Assembly: GCF_900114465.1 (NCBI RefSeq)
Contig: NZ_FOTD01000005.1
Coordinates: 1-64,000, forward strand
Origin: Trichococcus palustris
GTDB lineage: Bacteria; Bacillota; Bacilli; Lactobacillales; Aerococcaceae
Length of the DNA: 64,000 nt
Reading direction: 5' to 3'
The notes beneath the pieces are model-generated. The model was not told the origin of the DNA, ran no database searches, and saw nothing but the letters and a program-made list of their open reading frames with translations. The translations under genes were made by a program, and so were the position numbers. Numbering within the stretch: the first letter of the stretch is position 1; each line of letters begins with the position of its first letter. Below are positions 18,986 to 26,578 of this stretch, in pieces.

Positions 18986-19501
18986 ATGAATATGCAAAAA
19001 TGGCAACAAGATAGCGAGTACATGTCTCATGTCTCTGATCTGTTGGAACGTGAAGAAGTTCAAAAGTTGGATGATTATATACAGCACGTCTACAGCACAC
19101 GTCTGGAACATTCGATCTCTGTGTCCTACTACAGTTTTTGCATCGCCAGGAAATATGGGATGGATGCAAGAGCGACTGCAAGAGCGGGTCTGCTGCATGA
19201 TCTGTTCTACCACGATTGGCGCGTGACAAAATTCGCTGAAGGGACCCATGCCTATATGCACCCTCGTATCGCTTGTGCGAATGCCGAAAAGCTCACGGTA
19301 CTTTCAGAGTTGGAAAAGGACATCATCATCAAACATATGTGGCTGGCGACGATCGCCTTGCCGAAATATAAGGAAAGCTTTGTCGTAACCTTCGTGGATA
19401 AATACTGCGCTTGTGAAGAAGTGATTGTGCCTTTGAAGCAAAAGACAGCCAAATTTTTCCGTTCAAGATGGGAATCCATCAAATATAGCTTCAACGCCTG
19501 A
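18986..19501 (+). CDS. HD-domain phosphohydrolase-like protein
   Basis: A 171-residue protein with an HD metal-binding domain: the first His in L-E-H-S-I-S-V, the paired H-D in G-L-L-H-D-L-F-Y-H-D, and the last Asp in F-V-D-K-Y-C-A. The size and the A-R-A-G-L-L-H-D sequence match a widespread Firmicute group of uncharacterised HD proteins; a nucleotide or phosphate monoester substrate is likely, but the true one is unknown. It is a single gene: TATAAT (18948-18953) upstream, GGGAG ribosome site, and a terminator just behind. Confidence 0.85.
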   Translation: MNMQKWQQDSEYMSHVSDLLEREEVQKLDDYIQHVYSTRLEHSISVSYYSFCIARKYGMDARATARAGLLHDLFYHDWRVTKFAEGTHAYMHPRIACANAEKLTVLSELEKDIIIKHMWLATIALPKYKESFVVTFVDKYCACEEVIVPLKQKTAKFFRSRWESIKYSFNA

Positions 19502-19522
19502 CCTAATGACTTAAACATTTGT

Positions 19523-19553
19523 GAGCCCGAGACGTTGTCCGGGCTCTTTTTTC
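19523..19553 (+). terminator. Terminator after the HD-domain gene
   Basis: GAGCCCG (19523-19529) and CGGGCTC (19540-19546) arms, followed by six T. Confidence 0.88.
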
Positions 19554-19651
19554 ATGATAAATCCACTTAGGAAAGGTGTTGCGGGGACGGCCTCGCGGAA
19601 CAGCGTACACTTATTTTTTGTAAACTTTTTGTGACAAAGGGCACATTCCCT

Positions 19652-19680
19652 TTGACAGAGGAAATACCTGTGTTTATAAT
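19652..19680 (+). promoter_or_regulatory. Consensus promoter of the HxlR-type regulator, with dyad
   Basis: TTGACA (19652-19657), 17 bases, TATAAT (19675-19680): a full consensus sigma-A promoter. An interrupted dyad (TACCT .. AGGT, about 19665-19684) spans the -10, a natural place for autoregulation by the encoded repressor. Confidence 0.75.
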
Positions 19681-19700
19681 AGGTCAAAGAGGTGAGAAGA

Positions 19701-20030
19701 TTGAACGAGACACTAGAAGTGAAAAAATGTATTTGCCCAAAATTCGAAAAAACATTTTCTATTTTAGGGAAGAAATGGACCGGCTTAATTATTGAAGTTT
19801 TAATCGATGGAGATAAGAGATTCAAGGAAATGGCCGAACAAATACCTAACGTAAGTGACCGAGTATTAGTTGAACGCTTAAAAGAGCTGGAAGAAGAAGG
19901 AATTGTCATCCGCACGGAGAACCCTGCGGCAGCAATCAAGGTGATGTATGGTTTGTCCGAAAAAGGGAAAGATTTGAATACAGTAATGGTGGAAGTCCAA
20001 TCATGGTCTGACAAATGGATTTCATGTTAA
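19701..20030 (+). CDS. HxlR-family regulator, YodB-like thiol sensor
   Basis: A 109-residue winged-helix protein of the HxlR family. The N-terminal C-I-C-P-K-F-E-K-T-F-S-I-L-G-K-K-W closely parallels Bacillus YodB, in which the Cys of the C-P-K motif senses quinones and diamide. F-K-E-M-A-E-Q-I-P and S-D-R-V-L-V-E-R-L-K-E-L form the DNA-binding helices. So a redox or electrophile sensor controlling a detoxifying reductase is the best guess; targets are unknown. The start is TTG 19701, 6-7 bases after AGAGGTGA; the GTG at 19692 is part of that ribosome site. Expressed from a full consensus promoter, presumably self-repressed. Confidence 0.88.
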   Translation: MNETLEVKKCICPKFEKTFSILGKKWTGLIIEVLIDGDKRFKEMAEQIPNVSDRVLVERLKELEEEGIVIRTENPAAAIKVMYGLSEKGKDLNTVMVEVQSWSDKWISC

Positions 20031-20033
20031 GTC

Positions 20034-20062
20034 TTGACGAGAACTTTTTTTCTGGTTACACT
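20034..20062 (+). promoter_or_regulatory. Promoter of the pheST T-box leader
   Basis: TTGACG (20034-20039), 17 bases, TACACT (20057-20062), just behind the regulator stop codon. Transcript start near 20069. Confidence 0.55.
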
Positions 20063-20068
20063 GTTATA

Positions 20069-20328
20069 GTATAAAAATGAATAGTAAAAGCGATGACAGG
20101 AAGTATCGGTATCACATGCTTTTTTGCAGGGAATAAGGGCCAATGACTGCGAGTCCTTATAAAAGCAGGTAGCGATTTTCACTCCTTGAGCTGACTTTGG
20201 GATTTGCGGATGCAATGAATAAAGTTCCGGTTTATTACCGTTATGCAAATGAAGTGTCGCTTTTTTAGCGAAACAAGGGTGGTACCACGAAAAATCTCGT
20301 CCCTTACCAGGGATGGGATTTTTTTGCA
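20069..20328 (+). promoter_or_regulatory. Phenylalanine T-box riboswitch upstream of pheST
   Basis: The leader contains the specifier TTC (20178-20180) followed by a CTCCTTGAG segment, then GGGTGGTACCACGA (20277-20290) as the T-box sequence, and a terminator with arms 20292-20304 and 20309-20321 plus a T-run. TTC encodes phenylalanine, matching the downstream PheRS genes. Uncharged tRNA-Phe should stabilise the antiterminator and raise pheST expression. Confidence 0.92.
20292..20327 (+). terminator. Regulated terminator of the pheST T-box
   Basis: A 13-bp stem with two G-U pairs, a four-base loop, and seven T after it. Confidence 0.88.
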
Positions 20329-20350
20329 TTTTAAGAGAAGGAGACAGGAC

Positions 20351-21397
20351 ATGGAATTGAAAGAGAAATTACAAACATTACGTATAGATGGATTGCAACA
20401 AATTGCTGATGCGGGGGATCTGCAGGCATTGAATCAGATCCGCATCTCCTATTTGGGGAAAAAAGGTCCCATCACAGAAGCTTTAAGGGGGATGAAAGAC
20501 CTTTCTCCTGAAGAAAGACCGCTCATCGGAACGCTCGCCAATGAATTGCGCGATGATCTGGAAGCTGCCATCCAAGCGAAAAAAGAGCTGCTTGAAACAG
20601 AAAAAATGGCAGCAGAAATGGCTGCTGAAACGATTGACGTGACCTTGCCCGGGAAAAAAATCGCTCAAGGGACAACCCATGTATTGACGCAAATAAATGA
20701 AGAAATCGAAGACCTGTTCCTCGGGATGGGCTACCAAATCGTCGACGGACCGGAAGTTGAAGAAGACAGCTACAACTTTGAAAAGATGAATTTGCCGAAA
20801 GATCATCCAGCCCGCGATATGCAGGACACATTCTATATCACGGAAGAAACCTTGCTGCGTACGCATACTTCGCCTGTGCAAGCGAGAACGATGGAAAAAC
20901 ATGATTTTTCAAAAGGACCATTGAAGATGATCAGCCCGGGTAAAGTTTACCGCCGCGACAGCGATGATGCGACGCATTCCCACCAATTCCATCAAATCGA
21001 AGGTTTGGTCATCGGGAAGAACATCACTTTGGCTGATTTGAAAGGGACGCTTGCAGTTTTCGCTAAGAAGCTATTTGGCGAAGAACGTGAAATCCGTCTG
21101 CGCCCAAGCTATTTCCCGTTCACGGAACCATCTGTTGAGGTGGATGTCAGCTGCTTCAAGTGCGGCGGCGCAGGTTGCAATGTCTGCAAGCACACCGGCT
21201 GGATCGAAATCCTGGGATCAGGTATTGTCCATCCCAATGTTTTAGAAATGTCTGGAATTGACTCTACGAAATACTCCGGGTTCGCTTTTGGTCTAGGCCA
21301 AGAACGTGTAGCGATGTTGAAATATGGTATTGATGACATCCGTCACTTCTACCAAAACGATATCCGTTTCTTAAGTCAATTCGATGTAAAGGAGTAA
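20351..21397 (+). CDS. pheS: Phenylalanyl-tRNA synthetase alpha subunit
   Basis: The catalytic subunit of the alpha2-beta2 class II enzyme that charges tRNA-Phe. It has 348 residues, the usual length. The N-terminal coiled coil (about 1-90) binds tRNA; the catalytic core shows H-T-S-P-V-Q-A-R (motif near 195), [10 protein letters not shown] (motif 2 region), F-T-E-P-S-V-E-V and [10 protein letters not shown] (motif 3). A C-x-x-C-G-G-x-G-C-x-x-C cluster is also present, seen in many bacterial PheS. A longer in-frame start at 20243 lies in the T-box; ATG 20351 has GAAGGAG and the proper start. Confidence 0.97.
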   Translation: MELKEKLQTLRIDGLQQIADAGDLQALNQIRISYLGKKGPITEALRGMKDLSPEERPLIGTLANELRDDLEAAIQAKKELLETEKMAAEMAAETIDVTLPGKKIAQGTTHVLTQINEEIEDLFLGMGYQIVDGPEVEEDSYNFEKMNLPKDHPARDMQDTFYITEETLLRTHTSPVQARTMEKHDFSKGPLKMISPGKVYRRDSDDATHSHQFHQIEGLVIGKNITLADLKGTLAVFAKKLFGEEREIRLRPSYFPFTEPSVEVDVSCFKCGGAGCNVCKHTGWIEILGSGIVHPNVLEMSGIDSTKYSGFAFGLGQERVAMLKYGIDDIRHFYQNDIRFLSQFDVKE

Positions 21398-21401
21398 CAC
21401 A

Positions 21402-23816
21402 ATGAAAGTATCCTATAAATGGTTAAAAGAATATTTAGATTTATCCGATGTAACACCAGATGCATTAGCCGAAAAAATGTCCCGTACCGGTATCGAAGTG
21501 GATGACGTCATCTATCCGGGCAAAGGCTTGTCAAAAATCGTTGTCGGGGAAACGTTGGCTGTTGTTGACCACCCCGATTCGGACCATCTGCATGTCTGCC
21601 AAGTGGATGTCGGCGCGGGAGAACCGATCCAGATCGTCTGCGGTGCACCAAACGTAGCGGCAGGACAAAAGGTGATCGTAGCCTTGCATGGCGCAAGAAT
21701 CACAGGCAATGCCAAAATCAAAAAAGGCAAGATGCGCGGCCAAGAATCCAATGGCATGATTTGTTCATTGGAAGAATTGGGCTACACGGAAAGTGTCATC
21801 CCTAAAAAATATGCAGACGGCATCTTCATCTTGCCGGCCGATTCCGTTCCTGGCTCTGACGTTGTCACTTTGTTAGGTTTGGATGATGCCATCCTGGATA
21901 TCGACATCACACCGAACCGTGCAGACGCATTGAGCATGCGCGGCTCTGCCTATGAAGTCGCAGCCATCTACAACAAGGCATTGCAATTGCCTGAAGCTCC
22001 GGTTTCAGAAACAACAGAAAACATCAACGATTATATCTCCGTTACCGTTGGAGACGAAACAGATGCGCCTGCATATCATATCCAAGTCATCAAGGATGTT
22101 AAAATCGCAGAAAGCCCGCTTTGGCTGCAAATCAAATTGATGAACGGCGGCATCCGTCCGATCAATAACGTGGTGGACATCACCAACTACATCCTTTTGG
22201 AGTACGGCCAGCCGCTGCATGCCTTTGACTACGATAAAATCGGCTCGAAAGAAATCGTTGTCCGTAGAGCGAAAGAAAATGAAAAAATGACGACATTGGA
22301 TGGTGTCGAAAGAACATTGGACGCAGACAACATCGTGATCACGAACGGTTCAGAACCGCTTGCCTTAGCGGGTGTCATGGGTGGATTGGAATCGGAAATC
22401 ACGGATGGAACAGTGACTGTCGCTTTGGAATCCGCCATCTTCAATCCCGTAACGATCCGTAAGACTGCCGGCAAATTCAACTTGCGCAGCGAATCAAGCT
22501 CGCGTTTCGAAAAAGGCATCAACGTCGCGACGATCCAAGCAGCCGGAAAGCACGCTGCTGAATTGATCCATGCCTTAGCAGGCGGTACGATCGTCGAAGG
22601 GATGGCTTCTTTCGACACAGTCGAAGTGAAGGATAAAGAAGTGTCCATCACCTTGGACAAAATCAACAGCTCTTTGGGAACGGATATTTCCGGCCAAGAA
22701 GTGACAAACATCTTCAATCAACTGGGCTTCGGTTCCACCTTTGATGGGGAAACCTTCATCGTTTCCGTACCGCCAAGAAGATGGGATATCTTCATCTATG
22801 CCGATATCCTGGAAGAAGTTGCCCGCATCTACGGCTATGATAACCTTCCGGAAACTTTGCCGGTGACGCCGGCTGTGCCGACCGCTTTGACTTCAAAACA
22901 ACACACGATGCGCATCACCAGAAGATACATGGAAGGTGCTGGCTTGACGCAAAACATCAGCTATGTATTGACCACAGCTGAGAAAGCGAAAGAATACTCA
23001 GTCGAAGGCAAAGAAGGCATCCGTTTGGCTTGGCCGATGAGTGAAGACCGCAGCACCCTGCGCATGAACTTGTTGAGCACGTTGCTGGACAATGCTTCCT
23101 ACAACGTAGCGCGCAAAAATAACGATATCCAATTCTATGAAATCGGGCGCGTCTTCTTCCATTCAGAGGACCAAGTCTTGCCGATCGAATCGGAACGGCT
23201 GGCAGGCGTGATGACGGGCATGGCTTACGAAAAAGACTGGCAATTAGCCGCTGAACCAGTGAATTACTACCATGCCAAAGGCGTGTTGGATGGCTACTTC
23301 GAAGCGATGGGCTTGACTGCCCGCATCCGTTACGAAGCAGTGAAGGATTTGAAATGGATGCATCCGGGCAGAACAGCCGCCATCTATTTGAACGATGCCT
23401 ACATCGGCTACGTTGGACAAATTCATCCGGCTACCGCGGATGCCTATGACTTGAAAGAAACGTATGCATTTGAAATTGACTTCGAGGTGATTATCGACGC
23501 ACCGAAGGAAACCATTACGCAACAACCTATCCCGAAATATCCGGGTGTGACACGTGACGTCGCCTTATTGGTCGACGAAACAGTGACTCACCAACAGATC
23601 GTCAAGACCATTACTGAAAATGCCGGTAAGTTCCTGAAAGATGTCCATCTATTCGACATTTATCAAGGCAAGGGAATCGAAGACGGCAAGAAATCGGTTG
23701 CCTATTCCTTATCATTCCTGAACCCGGAGGCTACCTTGGTCGACGAAGACATCAACAAAGCCTTCAGCAAATTGGTTGCGGCACTGGAAACAGAATGCGG
23801 CGCTGCAATCCGTTAA
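21402..23816 (+). CDS. pheT: Phenylalanyl-tRNA synthetase beta subunit
   Basis: The 804-residue beta subunit, translated from the same mRNA as pheS (four bases apart). Domains in order: N-terminal hook, OB-fold tRNA-binding domain (about 40-150, with H-P-x-x-D-H-L-H-V-C), B3/B4 editing domain (about 205-380, with L-E-Y-G-Q-P-L-H-A-F-D), B5 DNA-binding-like domain (about 405-475), a class II core-like region, and the C-terminal ferredoxin-like anticodon-binding domain (about 710-804). The B3/B4 domain hydrolyses mischarged Tyr-tRNA-Phe. Length and domains are complete. Confidence 0.97.
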   Translation: MKVSYKWLKEYLDLSDVTPDALAEKMSRTGIEVDDVIYPGKGLSKIVVGETLAVVDHPDSDHLHVCQVDVGAGEPIQIVCGAPNVAAGQKVIVALHGARITGNAKIKKGKMRGQESNGMICSLEELGYTESVIPKKYADGIFILPADSVPGSDVVTLLGLDDAILDIDITPNRADALSMRGSAYEVAAIYNKALQLPEAPVSETTENINDYISVTVGDETDAPAYHIQVIKDVKIAESPLWLQIKLMNGGIRPINNVVDITNYILLEYGQPLHAFDYDKIGSKEIVVRRAKENEKMTTLDGVERTLDADNIVITNGSEPLALAGVMGGLESEITDGTVTVALESAIFNPVTIRKTAGKFNLRSESSSRFEKGINVATIQAAGKHAAELIHALAGGTIVEGMASFDTVEVKDKEVSITLDKINSSLGTDISGQEVTNIFNQLGFGSTFDGETFIVSVPPRRWDIFIYADILEEVARIYGYDNLPETLPVTPAVPTALTSKQHTMRITRRYMEGAGLTQNISYVLTTAEKAKEYSVEGKEGIRLAWPMSEDRSTLRMNLLSTLLDNASYNVARKNNDIQFYEIGRVFFHSEDQVLPIESERLAGVMTGMAYEKDWQLAAEPVNYYHAKGVLDGYFEAMGLTARIRYEAVKDLKWMHPGRTAAIYLNDAYIGYVGQIHPATADAYDLKETYAFEIDFEVIIDAPKETITQQPIPKYPGVTRDVALLVDETVTHQQIVKTITENAGKFLKDVHLFDIYQGKGIEDGKKSVAYSLSFLNPEATLVDEDINKAFSKLVAALETECGAAIR

Positions 23817-23873
23817 GGAAACAGCCTCGCCTGGATTCCGGCGCCAGCCACTGAATAAATACACAAAACAAAG

Positions 23874-23917
23874 AATAGCATCCCGCCCAGTCAAATGACC
23901 GGGTGGGATGCTATTTC
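23874..23917. terminator. Bidirectional terminator between pheT and rnhC
   Basis: AATAGCATCCC and GGGATGCTATT arms extend inward through CGCCC/GGGTG; the T-rich right flank and A-rich left flank serve both convergent genes. Confidence 0.85.
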
Positions 23918-23926
23918 GATTGCTGA

Positions 23927-24862
23927 TTATTTAGCTGCTAGACGGATCGCCTTTTGGGTATTGGCGAAATGCAGTTTCGTATATTTGTTCAGTTCTTCCA
24001 TGCCTCCCTGGCGATACATTTCGGCAGCCACCAGATCGACGTTGGCACCGGCGCCGGACGGAATCCGGAATCCCGAAGCAGCGGTCATCTCATCGAGCGT
24101 CTTCAAGAAGTAATAACGCGCGATGATGGAAGCCGCCGCGACGGCCAAATGGTGCGATTCGCCCTTGGTCTGGAAAAAGATGTTCTCCTTTACCTGTTCG
24201 CTCTGATCGGCGATATGCTTGAAGTAGGTGGAAGGCAACTCGAATTGGTCGACCAGGAGTGCCTGCGGCTTCTCCGGCGCAATTTTTTTCAGCAGGTTGC
24301 CCAAGGCCTGGTTATGCAGCATAGCCTTCATCTTGCCTTGGCTCATCGTCGGCTGGACGGCGTTATACTTTTCCGGCATGACGTTGATGACTGTACATTG
24401 TACGGTCTTCAAAAGCTCTTTGGCGATGCTGATGATGCGCACATCGGTCAAAGCTTTCGAATCCTGGACACCCATTTTTTTCAACAAAGGCAACTTATCA
24501 GCGGGGGCATAGACTGCGCTGACGGTCAGCGGCCCGAAATAACTGCCGTTTCCGACTTCGTCGCTGCCGATGACGGACCAATCGGCAAAACCGGCAGGGA
24601 GTCCGCTTTTCGGCTGGGCAGTGCTGCCGGAAGCTTTGGCTTTAGCATTCGGAAGGGAGGAATCAGCGCTCCAACGGCTTGCCTCCGCTTCGGCATTTTG
24701 CCCCTGGAACAGGACTTTTCCGGAAGTATAGCCGGTAATGGAGGTCTGGTTCTTTTTGGCGGTGAAGACGCTGTAGGGTACAGCTTTCACTTGTTCATTT
24801 TTATAAAAATTGGCCATTTTCTGCAAATCGGCGGCCGTTACTTTCAATACAATAGTAGACAT
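23927..24862 (-). CDS. rnhC: Ribonuclease HIII
   Basis: Degrades the RNA strand of RNA-DNA hybrids. The 311-residue protein has the TBP-like N-terminal domain of RNase HIII (about 1-90) and the catalytic domain with G-S-D-E-V-G-N-G-S-Y-F-G-P (first acidic pair), D-S-K-A-L-T-D, and L-L-V-D-Q-F (third Asp). The N-terminal domain and the D-E-V-G-N-G form (instead of D-E-A-G-R-G) separate it from RNase HII. It is convergent with pheT and divergent from zapA, the usual Firmicute arrangement. Confidence 0.95.
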   Translation of the reverse strand: MSTIVLKVTAADLQKMANFYKNEQVKAVPYSVFTAKKNQTSITGYTSGKVLFQGQNAEAEASRWSADSSLPNAKAKASGSTAQPKSGLPAGFADWSVIGSDEVGNGSYFGPLTVSAVYAPADKLPLLKKMGVQDSKALTDVRIISIAKELLKTVQCTVINVMPEKYNAVQPTMSQGKMKAMLHNQALGNLLKKIAPEKPQALLVDQFELPSTYFKHIADQSEQVKENIFFQTKGESHHLAVAAASIIARYYFLKTLDEMTAASGFRIPSGAGANVDLVAAEMYRQGGMEELNKYTKLHFANTQKAIRLAAK

Positions 24863-25137
24863 TTTTTCATCCTTTATCCAAGTATTTTTCTTGCAATCCC
24901 TAAAGAAAGGTATCCTGTGTTGGACGCGGCAATAGCTTTCCTATCTATTCTATCATAGCGCCAAGGGAACTTCATCAGATTTGGGCGAACAATAGTCCTT
25001 TCAAATCCAAAGGTTCGAAAAAGGTGAAGTGAGGCTAAACAACGGAACGTTTCATCTTTACGGGCAGGTTTATACTGCAATTAAAGGGATATAATGCTAA
25101 AATATAATAGATAGTTTTCAGATGGAGGTCTTAGGAA

Positions 25138-25932
25138 ATGACAGATAGCAAAAGAAGATTCAAAACAATCATTGCGGGAAAGACCTATACGATTGTAGGC
25201 AATAAATCGGCTGACCATTTAACCGCCGTATCAGGGCTGGTAAATAAACAATTGGATCAAATAAAAGAAGCCGCACCCATGCTCGGAGCAGAAGAGCGCG
25301 GAATATTGGTGGCCGTCAATGCGGTATCCGATCAAATCACGAAACAATTGGAAATCGAGGAACTGAAAGCGAAGATTGCCGCATTGGAAGAGGAATTGAA
25401 GGAAGCGAAAATGCAAAAAACTGCAACCAGCGATATTGCCGAAACGCAGCTGCAACCGGAAATACCCAATGAAGAGCATGAAGGGGAAACAGCAATCGTT
25501 GCTGCCGCACCGAGAAATATTTCTGAACAGGTCAACAAAGAAGAAGGCGCAAAGACAGCGACTGAGCCGAAAGTGAAGGCAGAGTCAGAAGTTGAAGCAA
25601 GCAAAGCAACCGCATCGCATGCGACCGCAACAAGTCAAACCAATCAATTCAGCAAGTCGGAAAAGATTGTGGCTACACCGGCAACGGTTACGGAGCTGCA
25701 ACAGGCTGCGCGCTCCGCGGTTCAAATACAACCAAGCGTTGCCAGTGCTTCCAACTCAAAACTGAACAGAACGACAACGGCTTCCGAAGCTACCTTGAAA
25801 AAAGCGCAGCAAAGCAGCAATGTCCTGGCAGCCAGAGCCATACGGCAGGAAAATGACAACAATATGCCTCCTTACACAAAAAACAGGATGAAGAATGAAA
25901 ATAAACATATCGAAAACCACAACAGAAATTAG
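25138..25932 (+). CDS. zapA: ZapA-like cell division protein with long low-complexity tail
   Basis: The first 95 or so residues form a ZapA domain (R-R-F-K-T-I-I-A-G-K-T-Y-T-I-V-G, then a coiled coil to about residue 100), which in the family promotes FtsZ bundling at the division site. Normal ZapA ends there; this product runs to 264 residues with an Ala/Thr/Ser/Gln/Glu-rich tail ending in Asn, His and Lys. The tail keeps the reading frame without stops, so it is probably real. Tandem TATAAT boxes lie at 25090-25095 and 25103-25108; GGAGGT precedes the start. Nine bases separate it from cvpA, with mutS2 next, the usual order. Confidence 0.88.
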   Translation: MTDSKRRFKTIIAGKTYTIVGNKSADHLTAVSGLVNKQLDQIKEAAPMLGAEERGILVAVNAVSDQITKQLEIEELKAKIAALEEELKEAKMQKTATSDIAETQLQPEIPNEEHEGETAIVAAAPRNISEQVNKEEGAKTATEPKVKAESEVEASKATASHATATSQTNQFSKSEKIVATPATVTELQQAARSAVQIQPSVASASNSKLNRTTTASEATLKKAQQSSNVLAARAIRQENDNNMPPYTKNRMKNENKHIENHNRN

Positions 25933-25940
25933 GTGAATAC

Positions 25941-26486
25941 ATGCTTACGATAATCATTGCTATCCTCTTACTATGGGGAGTCTATACGGGTGTCAGAAGA
26001 GGACTCATTCTGCAGGTGGTCTATACTGTAGGCTATATTCTGTCTTTTGTGATCGCCAAAAATTACTATGTGCTCGTGGCCGATAAAATCAATTTGCTCG
26101 TTCCCTATCCTTCCATCGAATTCGGCAAGAAGCTGGTATTCTATAATGAGCAAGTTTCCTTTAAATTGGATCAGGCTTTCTATAATGGGTTAGCCTTTGT
26201 CCTGATTTTGGCGGCTGGGTGGTTGGTTACGCGAATCGTAGGCAGCATGTTGAATTCCTTGGCTTTTTTACCGATCATCAAGACACTCAACAATCTTGGC
26301 GGCGGCATATTGGGATTCCTGATCCAATATATCGGCATCTTCTTGTTGCTGACTTTGGCATCCATGATACCGGTGGACATCATCCAGCAACAATTTTCCG
26401 AAAGTGAATTGGCCTACCGGATCGTATCGGATACGCCCTATATTTCACAAGCCATCTATGAGTGGTGGGTAGGCATCATCAAATAG
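25941..26486 (+). CDS. cvpA: CvpA-family membrane protein
   Basis: A 181-residue protein with four or so membrane segments (roughly 1-20, 27-46, 82-105, 118-140). The family is named for a colicin V production gene of enterobacteria; its role in Firmicutes is not settled. It follows zapA by eight bases and precedes mutS2, as in many bacilli, and uses an AGGTGA ribosome site. A hairpin lies between it and mutS2. Confidence 0.85.
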   Translation: MLTIIIAILLLWGVYTGVRRGLILQVVYTVGYILSFVIAKNYYVLVADKINLLVPYPSIEFGKKLVFYNEQVSFKLDQAFYNGLAFVLILAAGWLVTRIVGSMLNSLAFLPIIKTLNNLGGGILGFLIQYIGIFLLLTLASMIPVDIIQQQFSESELAYRIVSDTPYISQAIYEWWVGIIK

Positions 26487-26508
26487 TTTCAATACAAATC
26501 GAGGAAAA

Positions 26509-26550
26509 AAGGGGAACAATATAGCGGACTATATCGTTCCCTCTTTTTTT
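26509..26550 (+). terminator. Terminator or attenuator between cvpA and mutS2
   Basis: GGGAACAATATAG and CTATATCGTTCCC arms with a four-base loop and a run of seven T. The mutS2 ribosome site begins 16 bases later, so either mutS2 depends on readthrough or a promoter is hidden here. Confidence 0.8.
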
Positions 26551-26578
26551 GAAAAGGCCCTCTTTAGGAGAGAATAAA

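Noticed and set aside
23954-24958. 334-codon frame opposite rnhC
   Set aside because: Antisense shadow of rnhC; composition follows the codon pattern of the opposite strand and no family features are visible.
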